A stretch of DNA of 64,000 nt. Origin: Echinococcus granulosus. Its lineage: Eukaryota; Platyhelminthes; Cestoda; Cyclophyllidea; Taeniidae. Location of the stretch: the NCBI RefSeq assembly GCF_000524195.1, contig NW_020170469.1, forward strand, positions 208,991-272,990, in the 5' to 3' direction. Positions 38,577 through 52,300 of the stretch are shown here, in pieces (positions within the stretch are counted from its first letter, which is position 1; each line of letters starts with the position of its first letter). Both the position numbers and the translations under genes were made by a program. The notes beneath the pieces are model-generated. The model was given only the letters and a program-made list of their open reading frames with translations, was not told where the DNA came from and did no database searches.

Positions 38577-41500
38577 TTATGTGGCCTTGGGTGCCGGAGG
38601 CGGCATGCTGTCGTTGGAGTTGGTTTTCGACTTAACAAAACCAGCGGTCGCACTGAAGTACTTCTTGTGCTCATCCACCTGCTTCTGTGACGCCATTGGA
38701 TTGACGATCTCGAGACCCTGGAAAGTTTAAAATATAAAATTCAACGCTAGACGAACTCAAAGTTTTTGCATTTTCAGTGGCCGTTAACGGACGAACGTGC
38801 TATCGACTGCTCATTTCAAGCCATGTAAGTTCAGTGGAAAAAGTAGGTTTACATGGACAACGGCTAACGAATTTAAAGTTTAACCCCAATACTTCACATT
38901 CCCCCGTAGACCATCAAACTTTAGGGCCGCATATAAATACAAAATGATGGCATTGAATGAACCCCTGACTCGGAACTGTCATTCCAACGAGGAACAAAAA
39001 TCAAGAGGTAAATAATTGGAAGTGGGGGCGGGTCAGAAGGATTTCATTAAAAGGTTAGGAATTACAGTTTCACAAACGTTTATCTGTTGCTGACGATTCG
39101 CTCACTCGAAAGTTTGAGACGTACCACCATGGCTAATGTGAAGTGAAAAAAGGATGCTTCATTTGCATCAAATTCGAAGTCTTCAAATGTCAGTCGCTAG
39201 AAAAGATTGTTCCGAGGTTCGCAAACACTCATCTAATACCAAAAGGATTCGATGATGAAAATTTACGGAGTGCAAGAAAGCTTTTGATTCACTCAAGCGC
39301 GGGGCTATCCAGCCACGGCCAGAAAGAGTGAAAACAGAAATGAGTAGATCCGGAGAGGCACGTTGAATGTACATAGCAATCTCGATTCATTTGGGTCGCA
39401 CAACTCACAGATGTGTCCATATAGAAAAGGTTTTCCTCAAAAGTTTGGGAACATCAAAATGCCTGAAAGCAAGGGCTTAAGATTGGAAAAATGTACCGGA
39501 TCTCCGTTTAATTTGGCGCATTCAGGTGTTCACCCAACCAAGTGAGCAAGTACAGCTTCGAAGACCAGGTATAATTGATAAAATTTAAGTAGTCAAGTGC
39601 CACAAAATCTTCAACCAGTCTCCCAAACATTCAGTGATTCCACTAACAAGTATTCAAAAATGAACATAGGTAAGTGAAGATATGTCCAAACTTTAGATGC
39701 GAAATCGTGAGCAGGATAGGGGGCCGTCAAATCCGAATTTGTGCTGGAGCAAGTGAAGTGGCAGAAACAATGAACAAGACTGTGCATTAATTCGTTGTAG
39801 CAGCAGATTTTGAATTTGTCTACAATCAGCTAATGCATTTAATGTGTAGAAGAAGAAGATTCACCTGTGCTGGAGTGAAGGTGACTGAGGATGCAGTTCC
39901 AGCGGTCTCGGTGCCGCCTCGACGCACTGAAGAGGTGGTGCCCCAAACAGCCGAGGAGGTGGCAGCGCCCAGTGCGGTGGTGGGCATGGTGGAAAGGCCC
40001 CCATACTTGGAGAGCTTCTGCTGCAGCGCCTTGCTCACCCTCGCCTTTGTCTTCGAATCCGCTGTGGGCACGCGCAGATGACCCGCCACGCCGCGCTGGC
40101 CCAGCGAGCCCAACGAAAAGCCCAAATCTGATTGGTAGGCGTCCTCGCTTACTTGACCGAACTGGATGCGGTTTGCGGAGCGACGCATCTCTGTCATTCC
40201 CAAACGCTCCTTCATTTTGCGGTATCGACGGCCTCCACGCTTCCTACGAAGCCAGTCAATCAATGAGCTTTAGTTTAGCAAATGGTAGTGAAAACCGCTT
40301 GGCCTATGATGGATGTGGAAAGATCAGTGGAAGCACTGAATTGGCAACTACAGTAAATAACTACCGGAACACGAAATTAGTGAAATGTAGCCGTTGTGAG
40401 AAAATGTGAAAGGCGTTCAACTGCGTTTCTGGACCAAAATGCTGAAAATAAATGACTTTTGCAACCTCCTAACGAACCAATCAGCTGTCTGTCTTTATGC
40501 AGAATTGAGTATTTTGAAATTAAACAGTCGTCGCTAACAACCTCTTCCTTCGGCGCGCTCATGGAGGATGATGATTATGGAAATTTCAGTTATTAAACCA
40601 GAATATGATTAAAAGCTGGCAAAGACTTTATCCGTCGAGTCCACAGTCAAACGGTAGCCAATTTGCGGTTTCGGAGTTCGCTAATCGTCGTTAGTACAAA
40701 CTTGATCAATTGGTACAGAGAGATGACTATCAGATACTCGAAACCCATTAATAAATTAAGCTCTTCGTGCCCCGGAGCTTCTCACACACCCAAACATGTA
40801 GTATTCAATACACCTAGTAGAAAGAAACTTTCGGTTTCGTCAAAATCGCTTTTAAACTGTTTCAAGTTAAAAATTTACCCAATTTAGGCTGAGAGAACTG
40901 TCATCATATACGCTTAAGTAATCACACTGCTTCCTAAAACTCGGAACGAATCAGACAACCAGAGATGTCCTTGAAGAGCCCAATTCACCAGTATACGACT
41001 GAAATTATACTTCCATGCATACGCACAACTAACAAGGAGATGTGCAAGCAATACGATACATCACTACGGGACTTAATAATAAACAAAGTTCAAGCCAAAA
41101 ACATTGTCGAATGGAAGAACGGCAACTCGATACGTACTTTGCTGGTGGGTCGATGGGAGCCGGGAGAGCCTTGACCTGCTTCACCGGAGGCGGCTCCTGC
41201 CATTTATCTATCTTCTTTTCCACCTCCAAAAGCATCTGCTCACCGATTGTTCCATCCTAAAAAAGAGGAGCAAATGCAGAAATTTTCGCAAATCGCAATA
41301 TCAGTCAGGGTGAAACATTTCACTCTAAACAATGCACTTAACGCCAAAAAATGAGAACCTGGTAATGAATTATGTTCAAGAATGAAAAACCCGGAATCAC
41401 TCTACACTGTCAAGAGAAAACGTCAAGTTTTCTCAGCGTTTACCGAATGTTTGTTATCCTACACTTCAACTATTTATTTAAAATCAGCATTTAAAGGTTT

Positions 41501-44500
41501 AAAGAGTTATGAAAGTAAAGGTAATCAAGAGTGCGGCCTTTTTGGGCACAAAAAACAAACGAATTGAGGGATATTACTTGGGATGGTGACAAATTAGAAG
41601 GCCTGGGTAGGTAAGGAACAAATCGACGGTTTCAGAAACAAGAGCCCATACGGTTAGAATGAATCGTCTATTCACAATTAATCTGTACATGGAGCGAGAG
41701 GAGCATGAAAAACTGTAGTTAAGCAGCGTCACAATTTCGGTTGATTAGTGGATAAATATAAAGTTGAGAAAACAACAAATCTTACTGATTTCCTTCAATA
41801 AGTTTGGTTATTGAAATAACTTATAATTATCAGATGAGTCAAGCACTTAGGCCTCCTTAGAGGGTCGGTAAACAAAAAATACCTAATTTTATAGGCAAGT
41901 AATGTTTGGAACTCAGGGATAAGAAGTGTAGGAGGGAGAAATGTATGTCATTACCGGGAAATCAGCACGTCCCATAGGTAATTTGTAACAGAATGATACA
42001 ATGAACATCGTTAAAACTTTGATCATTAGCAAATATCAGCTGCATCTCGACGTGCTCAACGTTTTCCTCATCTCGAACAGTGCAAGAACTAATGCCGCAA
42101 ACCAAGAACTGCAAATCATCTACAATCAAAGCAGGATCAAGCAGCAGAAAATGCTATGCTGCTCACTCATAGTGATTGAGATTCAAGAATTGAAGGTTAA
42201 TTTAATCCACCAACTTCGTCAGCACTCACCTGGGATCGATGGAAAGAGTCTACACGCGCGGCCAGCGCCACCTTGTTGGCGAGGAGACGTGCCGCCCTGG
42301 TGCGTAGGTCAGGTGGTAGCTTTTGCACAAACTCTGAATGGTAAATGTAGCCCGTGTGCGGCAAGCTAGCGTTGTTGCTAAAGCCCGCAAGGTTGCGTCG
42401 ATGCGCACCCAGTACCTGAATGTTGCAGGAGGGCATCTTCGAGAGTGCCGTCAGGCCTCCAGCTCGACCTTTAGAGAGGAAAAGAGACATGAGCGCATGT
42501 TTTGCACTATCTGTGGCAGGCCGGTGGGCAAAAAATTCCCACAAATTAAACTATGCTGGTTGTAATAATGCTATCTACAATTCTAGTCCTTCACTCCTTC
42601 CCATTAGTAAAATCTAATACCGCATTCTGGAATCCAGTTAGGTTGACGTAATCACATCGGGCCAGAAAACCGTTGGGGAACAAGCAACAAGCGAATCCCC
42701 ATTTTCGCGTTTCATCGTGCCCATGGCGTATGGTACGGCTGATTCAACCACACACACGACGCGCCAATTTCATACTATTACCAGTATTAAGGGCACCATT
42801 GGTAGCTCAAAAAATATCAATAGGTAATGGAATTCATTCAATCGGAAATAGGGGAAATCAGGAGACAGAGATAGGCGCCTCATTCGCAAAAACGCACCCG
42901 CACTAATCAGTACAATCACACCTGACAGTTGGAAGACTACCAATACAAACCTATTGATGGTGGAGATGCAAGAACACGAACAAGAACGACTTATGAGCTT
43001 GATTATCCAAACTATTATTCGCACTAAGATCCACGAAGCCTTATTACCAGCAACCCATGGAACAAAAGTAGTAGGGGATACTTCACATGGAGAATAGAAA
43101 AAACCATGGTTAAGGTATTACCAACATAAAGCTATTAAAATTTACATTAATTAGGGGTGGTCAGACATTGAAATAAATTCATAATTGAGAACGACGGAGA
43201 TAAAAGAGCCCACTCACCCATGAGTTTTGCGGCGGTGGATGCGCCCACAAGTATGCTTACATTAGGTGAGATGAAGGACATGCGAGACTCCACATAGTCC
43301 ATAATAGTCTTGCGCATCTCGAAAAGTTCAATAGCCATCACACAAGCGTCCTTCGCCCGATTCAGTGCTGCCGGCTCAAGCTGCACACCCTGTGTGGTCG
43401 ACGCCGTCACGGTGACAACCATGATCGTGGCAGGGGTGAGGAAGGAAGCCAGGAGGTTGGTATTCTTCGAACGCTCCAATATGTCATTGTCGAGAGCCTA
43501 CAGCGGGCAACGCATTCGTCACTACTGTTTACACAAATTCATTTAATTTTTTAGACCTACGGTTCGTCTGTGTACACGGTAGTAATGAATAAGCTACTAA
43601 AAATAAGTACGTAAACGAGCAGTGAAATCAGGAGCCTACTAGTATTAGAACATCCTCCGTTATAAGTGAAAATCCTTTGTTCCTAAGTTTCACTATTAAT
43701 TTATCTACATATTAGTACCACTCACAACAGAATATTATATAACTCGGATCATGGAAAAGTGGAGACTATGGAAGCTAGGTAAAGCTCCAAATCCAAAGCA
43801 AACGATGAATAAAGCATTTACTAGCGGGACCTGAACAGACCGCCAAGAACTCAGTAGGCCTATTCAGTTCAACAGCAATTTTCCTACACATGGGAACAAC
43901 TTAGCTTAGTAAATGCGATAAAAAATAGACGAACCACTGAACAGAAAACCCACTGAAGGCTTTAGGAAGTGATGTGAATAACAAGATTTACTAAAAGTAA
44001 AAACATAAGGCAAGGGTTCAACTTACTAATATCACTTTTAGGTAGTCCATGGGTTGAGGAACCAAAGATTCCAGTTCCGGAAAACGATGTTGATAAATAT
44101 CTCGAGCGTATTTATGAATGATATCTAAAAGCATGCCGTCACTAAAGCCCTAAAGGAGCACTTACCTATTTCATTATCGATTTCAACAATAAGGTTATTC
44201 GACTCAACAATGCAGTTATACTCGGGATCGGCCTCAACAGGACCAACAATCTTCGCCCTCTTCTCCTGTCTCGAAAATTTGTCGATTTGGCTCATAACAT
44301 TAGTTAGCTTAAGGGTAAAGAATATGAACAGATAGAGCACACACTGACCTACCTTTTCACTGTTTCTCAGTTTAGCAAAAGCAGTGATGGGTGCATTGAT
44401 CATGGGTGCATGAATGAGGTGTGTGGGCTTCAGTGGACCCACTAGGCTCTCTGGCACAAGCACACCGTTCGTTGTTGACGTATCTGCCATTTCAGTATCA

Positions 44501-44619
44501 CCATTATCGACAACGCTAGCATCCACTAATTCCAACTTTGCAGAAGTGAATGGGTCCTCTTCATCTTCAACGTCCCCGGCGTCATCCAAATCGGCTAGAA
44601 GTTCATCGGCCAGAGACAT
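38577..44619 (-). CDS. PRPF31: U4/U6 small nuclear ribonucleoprotein Prp31 (8 exons, about 554 aa)
   Basis: Nuclear splicing factor that holds U4/U6 to U5 in the tri-snRNP by binding the U4 5' stem-loop with the 15.5K protein. Exons on the minus strand: 44619-44353, 44307-44166, 44124-44027, 43497-43218, 42468-42230, 41256-41138, 40243-39865, 38717-38577; all GT-AG and in phase. The ATG has an in-frame TAA 9 nt upstream. MSLADELLADL opens the protein, followed by an acidic stretch, then the NOSIC region (GPVEADPEYNCIVESNN) and the Nop domain (TIMVVTVTASTTQG, ESRMSFISPNVSILVGASTAAK, LPHTGYIYHSEFVQ). Then come KWQEPPPVKQVKALPAP and the basic nuclear-localisation block KKRGGRRYRKMKERLG. The C-terminal Prp31 domain ends TASSVTFTPAQGLEIVNP. 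The first two introns are 45 and 41 nt. Slightly longer than human (499 aa). Confidence 0.96.
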
Positions 44620-46303
44620 TCTTCCTTAACGGGTATAAAAAATAAATCAAACAGAGTGACTTGAGCTGATAATGATAGAATTCAAGCAAACAACGAAGCG
44701 CCATCTAAGAAGAAAGTACAATGTCCAAATGTGGAGTAGAAAGCACCAAGAAAAATTTGGTTGTTTTAGGTAGTGGATGTTGCTCATAATTGTGCAAACA
44801 AGCTCAGAATCTTGTGGGTTCTGAAATACTGGGTGAGCACTAATGAAGTAGTTTAAGTTAGAACCAAGCAAGCAAAAGGAAAATATACGGAATTCTAATG
44901 ACAGTTGAAGGGGCTTATTGAAATCGCGATACACTTTCACTTTTAGATCAAAAAACGGCAATATCGAAAAACAGGCGTAGCAAACCGGCTTGCGCATGTT
45001 TAATGGTGCATTTCTGGAGTACAGTGGAAAAACAAAAGTACATCTAAGCAAATACCAACATTGACCAATTAATTGAAAACCACCCTAACCTAGTCACGGC
45101 CTGGAAGCAACGAAAACCTGATGCCGGCGTCTGGATAGTAGTACGTATAAACAAACATTGACGAGTAACTTCGCTTCCTTAAAAGTGATTATAGATGGTT
45201 GGCAAAAGCAGAAGTACTTTTACGCTTTTTGCGTAGTCACGATGCTGAGTACTGCTCAAATATAATTGTTTTCATGATACAAGTGCAAATATAATTAATG
45301 ATTAGTGAAGCATGTTTTCCCTTACTTTTCGAACAAAGAATTATATGTGATTTTTCAATTCTTATTAAAACTTTACAAATATAGTGGGTTTGTAGGACGT
45401 GGTTGATTGTGTAATTTGGTAGTGGTTTGGCGGGTTACCTGAGTATGAACTACGAACTAGAAATAATTTCGGAGCGTCCCAAAACTATGCCCGGCTTCCA
45501 TCCAGTAATTCTAGCGCAGACTCTTTAACTCATTATTCATCCCATTGATATGATACCCAATTTTTAGGTAATCTAACGTTTCTTCACCGGCATACTTTGT
45601 TTTTCCCGATAAATATATTACAAATCAGAACGCTATAAGATTTATCGGAAATGGACACAACCTATTTTCGAATGATCTGCTTACCTAAGTTTATGAAATA
45701 TTTCGACTCAGTTCTCCTACTTCGCAATTTTTCCAGATTTGTAACTAAAACCCCATACCGTCAAACCCGATGTTACAAAGCTTTCAAGGGTATAATAACC
45801 AGTCGAATCACCCCCGCATGAACTGCACTGACGCCTCCCTTTCAGGGGGCTTGGAGACCAACCCGCTTCGGCTAACAGTAGAACGAGGCGGCCTTCCACC
45901 TACCTCAGGTGACCCAAATTCCTCGCATGGCCAAAGAAGCCACCCTGAATACCCACTAAAATCCCCGATAATGAGCAAATTCTACCTTTACTACACCGCC
46001 TGAGATTACCATCTCAAAAGATGCGACAACATTCCTGAATTCCTCAACCACTGTAAGAATATCTTTGAAATCGTTATATTCCCATCAACATCTGCAGTTT
46101 TGACGGGAAATTCCCGGCTTCACTTAATTGCTCGTAATATAGTCCTCCATTTCCACAGCTAAAAGTACAAAGACGCACGCCATTAAATTCCACATAAATG
46201 TTCCCTATATCCCTCCGGCTTTACCGTCAAACATGACACGCTCTGAAAGTAATTAAATTAAAAATAATAGCTAGCAACAAACATTGTTAAAGAAGAGTTA
46301 CTA
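44620..46303. other. Intergenic between PRPF31 and CNOT10
   Basis: About 1.7 kb between two minus-strand genes, so it holds the CNOT10 3' UTR and the PRPF31 promoter. Mostly AT-rich. A GC-richer patch at about 45.79-45.97 kb contains CGCATGGCCAAAGAAGCCACCC, faintly like the LTR core, but the rest does not align. No gene supported. Confidence 0.45.
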
Positions 46304-49300
46304 CTACCACTCCTGCAACGGCGGCCAATCCGCATCTGTCCAACACGGAGCCGTTGAAGACTTGGACAACGACGGTGGTGGTGGATCGTGAATCTGCAAA
46401 GGCGTTGAACGAGATGACGAGGTAGGCTTCAACGGCGCCACCATTGACATATGACGCGTCAACGACTCCGTAGGTATCTCCGGACGCTCCATTCCACCAC
46501 CACCATCAAACGTCATGATCGAAACGCTATCCCCACCCGCTCCTCGCTCACAAACACTCAGCTCCCTCGCCGAAATATCAGTGAGGTGGCTGTCAAACGC
46601 GACGTCACCGATGTGTGTTCTTAAAAAGTGCACTGCTGACGAGGCCCTATCCTCCCGCATTTCTAGGTACAACCACAGCAGGAGAAACTGTCTAGGCAAG
46701 TGGTGCGTGTTTAGTAGACGCGATATACCACTCATCGTTGCATCAGTTGGGTAGAGCAGACGCTGATGTTCCTCACTCCCATGACGAACCGGTGCTCGAG
46801 AGCTAGGGTCAAGAAAGTTAACAAGGAGGGAGGGCGCAGCGTTTTCCAGTAGATGCCGCACTCTAGGGAGATCGCCTCGCACTGCAAAACACACTGCCAT
46901 ATTGTACAACAGCACTCCAATAGCCTGATCCACAAAAGAGGGAAAATCGGGACTCTTGGGGTTAATAGACTGACAGAGAATAGGCTCGACTTCGCATTGT
47001 TCCTTGTGTAGTTGAATAAGGCGCTGCAGGTCGCTGTTGGAGTTCTTTGCTCCCGTGCTCGTAGAAGAGCTTGCCGATGCATCGGTACGGAGACCGCAAA
47101 GTGAGTGTGTCTGGGGCAGAAGAAAGGCAGGCGAGAGGCAGGCACATTCGCGTTGGAGGAAAGCGTAGGACCGTAAAGTGTGCACAGGGAGGGGGGGGGT
47201 ACGCTCCACCGAGGTGACACAGTCCTTGGAGAGCAGGCTCATACTGGCCTCTGCGACTCTGGAGGAAGAAGGCAGAATATGAGGTGTACCCACCCATAAA
47301 ACACGGTTCCCAAAACGTTTCTAGCGGCTCACTGATCAATGGCGATTCGCGCCTCTGCTAGGTACATCTTTGCGAGGTAGCGGTGAGCAGGCGGAGCGAC
47401 GAGACCGATCCAGATGAAGGCGTTGTCTGTAGTGCCGGTGGCAGGTCGTGGGGACGGAGGGCCAACGGAGAGGAGCTGTTCAGCATAGTAGATAGCCTCT
47501 ACGGGATCCTCCAGGCAGAGCGCAACATAGGCACTGGTCACGAGAATTGCGGAGATCACCTGCAGCAGAGCCATGCCGCTCAGTGGTTGACTGGATGGTG
47601 GCACCAGAATTGTCTGAAACAAGAAAGATAAACTAGTGAGCAGTCCTTTTCTTCCTCAAGTCGTTACTGAACTGCACTGTTAGAAGGCGGATGCATGCTG
47701 CCAAGGTAAAAAATTTGCGGTATTCACTTATCAGAATGGTACATAAGGTAAAAATGATACTCAAAATTGTCACAATTGGTATTACCTCGATGACAGTATC
47801 CATTATTATTACCCGCAATTTCAAACGTGCTAGCCATATAGACGGAATGCTTATTAGGAGGAAAAGAAATGCGGGTAATCAATTTTTGAATCTGTGTGAA
47901 ATACCTGAACCCTCCAGCCCACAGTCACCGCATGAAAAAGTGAGGAAGTGCGAAGAAGGCCCACCTATTTCACACTTGATGACCCCTGAAACAGTGGACA
48001 AACCAGTGGAAGGGTCAATGAAGAGAGCCAACTTTTTAATCTGGACACAAACGCCCTAACTCACTGATTCCTCTAGATTCCGGTAACTACATTAAAAATG
48101 GAAAGAGAAAATAGTATTCACGCCCATTATCATTAGTTGTACAAGCACATGTGGCTATGGCAATTATCGCGATGCATCCTTTGAGGGTAAAAACAAGTGA
48201 AAATCCCACTCCAAATCCCACCTTTTATGACCTAGCATTAGGGGTACCTTTTTCGAAAAGGAAAAATCGGGACACAGACTTGGAGCTCAAACTCCTTTTA
48301 TCTAGTCGAAATGCCAGGAACCATTGAGGTTCCTAGCACAAGGAATAGAAATTGAGGTAAGGTGGAAGAAGGAGGGCTTATCTATTTCAAAATTAATGGC
48401 CTCTGATAAAGCAAAAGAGAGCAAACTTTAGGTTCAGATGAAAAGTCTCAACTTAATAAACTTCCTATCCCCCCATTTGCAGCGATTTAAGCACGAAAGC
48501 AGAGGAAAGTGGGTCTTGCCTGCTCAGCAGCCCACTTGAGGAGAGCAGAGCGCAGTCGATCAACAGGCAGTTGGTCGGGGGGACTGGTGGAGGTATCCAA
48601 ATCTATCGGTGGCCGAGGGAGTAAGAAAGCGGCGTTGCGAAGGCACTGCACAGCGAATTCCAGACTCAGATTCGCCTCCGACGTTGATGTCGACCCAGTT
48701 GACGATGATTTCGGCTGACGAAAATGTAAGTAATAAACGTCAAATGTGAATGCACACGACGGCTGGTAAATAGTATTGTAGCATTAAGCTACAAAGGTAA
48801 GTCCTTTGGACCCACTTTGACCAAACAACATATTGCAATATACTCCGATGAGCACAATCAGGATGAAACCCATCGTTCTTGCATAGGACATACAGAAAAA
48901 TTTCACTATTACTAACAAGGGCTATAATCTGTCCCCAAAATGTAAGACTCAAATTTGATAACATAAAGTGCAACAGCAAAATGGTCTGCGAAAGGCATTT
49001 TAGGGGTCCTAATAGTAAGGATATGGAAAATATTGGGGCTATTTTGAAATAAATACATTCAAAAAACGCTGATTATGGCAGAATACAGGTAACAAGAAGG
49101 GTTAGCGGGGATGTGGAGCCCTAGAGACATTGATGAAAACTTCAAAGTTTTCCATTCTGAATCAAAATGATTCATATTTATTACGCGTATAACTTGAGCG
49201 GACAAGTGACTTCAATAAGTAGAAGGTATCGGGGACGAAAGAAAAGGACTTACTCTATCTTATCAAAACGCAAAATGTACAAATGATGGCACAATTCATC

Positions 49301-52300
49301 GAGTGGGTATGCAGCGTCCAGATTCGCCTCATTGCCTTCATAAGGACTTTCCACTGATAAAATAGAGAGCTTAAAGGGATGTATCCAGCATGTGAAGCCT
49401 TAGGAATTAAGATTAGTTACGCCATATGAGATTGCATGGCCTCGATGATCGGAGGTTCGATGAAACTCATTCCCAGTTTTTCTCGAGGAACAAAAGTCCG
49501 AAGGATAATCTCCAATCAACGAGATGAACGGAGGCAACTTATGGAGGAATAGGGATAGTAGGAAAGCCAGGTGAGAAAGTATGGTTCCTTGAGACTACTA
49601 ACGGATATGAACACTAATTATTGCCTGCATAAGCAGTGCTACTGAAGCAAAACTGGATGAATTTACTTGTGTTGAAAAAGGACGTGGCTGGTGAGGCTAA
49701 GTCCACTCAATATTAAAAGACTGACGGCAACAGATGAAAGCAAGTGATAATAATAAAACCGAAGAGGTCATTTTACCGCAATGCTGTTGCATTTGATAGA
49801 CTGTTAAACTGTCTCGAGAATGGATTAAAAGATCATGACGATCTTATTCAATCAAGAGTACACCGTCTTGCGTGATGGAAAGGATTAGCCTAAAAATTGC
49901 AGCTAGGAGGAGTATTTGCACGGTATTCATCCTGCTTCTCGCCTCAAAACAAGAAACGATGAATATAGATGAAAAGGGCATTTTGGAGAAACGTTTGTAC
50001 TTAATGAAGGAATTGAATCCAGCTACAATACGTTTTGTGCTTAAAAAATTTTAGCATAAACACAATCGACCATGTAGCACAGCAGCATGTGTAACTGTCC
50101 CATCCAACCACTTCAGAGCAATAGCACTTTCGAATAAAATATTCCCAAATGGAGAAAGGTGCACCAACATAAAGAGAATATTTCCACCAAATAAGGCCGA
50201 AGTGAAAAACAGTAATTCAAGTAAATAGTGACGAAAAAACCCTATTTCATAAAAAAATGGCAAGCTTAAGCTAGATTACTGTCAGTTAGATTGTTCTCCG
50301 AACGGTTAAGTCCGCTTTTAAAGTCAACCGTACCAATTAATAAATTAGCTCATTCCGTACTGTAAAAAATGTTCATTTTCCAGATTAAATCCCTTTTAAT
50401 AAAAATCCAAGCTGAATGCGAAAAACGGACAACAAGACGAGGAATTGAATTAGCACCAAATTAACCTGATTTTCTCAAAAGAAAAACAAGGAGGGGAAAA
50501 ACTCACGGGTCCCACATCAGCCCCAATAATCAGTTTCCGAGCGGCACCTTCGCCCACCGCGCGTAGCAGACAAGACGCTCGAGACTCCGCGCTCCAATCA
50601 TTGAGGTTATCAGGTCTGCAAGACGGAGAAGAAGGCACCCAAAATGCATCGTCTCCAGGCATAAAAGAATCAGCTACAGACAGAGTTCGCGTCTAATTCT
50701 CAAGACACAAGCAGTGTTAACTGAGCAACTGTTAAACAGGCGGTCATCACCCATCGCCTGAATCAATCTCAGCCCTTGTAGTGCCCTCCAGCCTGGTGCG
50801 GCATGTATCAGCTCACCATAATCCCATTACCAGATCTCAAGAAGCCAAAAACTCGTTGAGTAGATTATATTCTTCTAACTTTGTTCAAACAACTCACTTT
50901 CATTCATTTTTCAAGAGAACTCATTCATCTTTCACCCAATTAACGAGGTGCTAACAAAGGACGCAAAATACAGAATTTATGCTCTGTCTACCTAGGTACT
51001 ATTGCAAATGGCGTAATACTGATAGAAAAGTAGCTGCGTCCAAACTATCTGCGCAGGACTTCCATCTCACTATTGTCCATTGTTATCGGAGTTCAAACCT
51101 CCCAGAAAGGGACTTCTCGCTCAAGCAGTTGATAGGGGAGATATGCAAACACTGATACCCACGTGCTTTCTCATTGGCTAAAGAGGTTAACAAGTCCTTC
51201 AGACACAAACAAGCAAGGTGTATCAGCGGACATTCGCGTTGCTTATGCATCAGCGAGCACGCGGGCAAAGGAAAGGTCCATACTGATACTGTCAATTTAT
51301 TTGCCTGCAAGTAATTCGACGTGGTCTCATTACTTTCAGACCCATCGTGCAACGTTTGCAGGTTGCAAAAAAGAGAAGCAGAAAGTGGGTTCGAAACTGG
51401 TAGGAATGACTGAGGCAGGAGTCGTGAAGATATTTGATCAACTTTTCGAATACTTTAAAATGACTTCTCTCCCTGATTACACCGCTTCATTGCTAATCTA
51501 CAAAAAGAGCCCTAAATCGCTTCTAAGAGGGACAATTGGTAACAAAAGCTTAAAGAACATTACTCGTGGATATGCTGAGCGAGTAGAAGGAGGTCGTAGT
51601 ATACAACAACAGGAAGGGTTGAAAGTGCTGGGTTTTCAGGTATGTTATCTTTGGCAGTGCTTCACTTTTGCCTAGATGTACAGATATTTTAATACCAAAA
51701 GCCTATGTATAAAGAAACTCGTAGTGTACGAAATAAATCGACGAAAGCAAAGACATAAACAGCCACTCCTAAATTCTAGCTGAATTTTACATGCCTTACA
51801 ACGACATTCATGCCGCCAAAACAAGATTCATATGAGGCTCTCCTCTGAAAGAGCATTGTACAGCTCTAGTTAATCCTGGTCTCTCTTTGTTCAGTTCGTG
51901 ACTTTAAAAAATTCTTCTCACCATACGGAATAGTTACCAAGTCATTTACGGAAAAGTGACATTCAAGTGCCAATTATGTCATGAAAATAGTATTAAATGA
52001 AAGTTCTAACCATACTTGGACAGACATTTGTTTAACCAAGAAACTATGCGGAGATACAATGAAAACTGTATGAAAATTGCTGTCGTGATTCACATTACAA
52101 AGTGAAAAGGAAACAGTGACAACGCTACCTTAGACTATTTTTTAAACCCTTTGACCCTTACACAATTGCTCAAAACTGTAGCATGCCTAAACAAGTGTTA
52201 CGGTACAAACAAGTACCGAGCCTGATTTCATCAGAGCAGATTCAAACAAACCAATTTTTGCACCATTTTGTCCCAATACGCAGAACAAGAGCCTACCTAT

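Noticed and set aside
45790..45970. Possible fourth copy of the LTR element
   Set aside because: Only CGCATGGCCAAAGAAGCCACCC resembles the LTR core; flanking blocks do not align in order, so chance is likely.
46732..47339. 162- and 125-codon minus-strand frames near 47 kb
   Set aside because: Alternative frames of the last CNOT10 exon; the 329-codon frame carries the conserved TPR block and the correct phase.
51085..51110. tRNA B-box-like GAGTTCAAACC
   Set aside because: No A-box at the right distance and no cloverleaf or terminator could be drawn.
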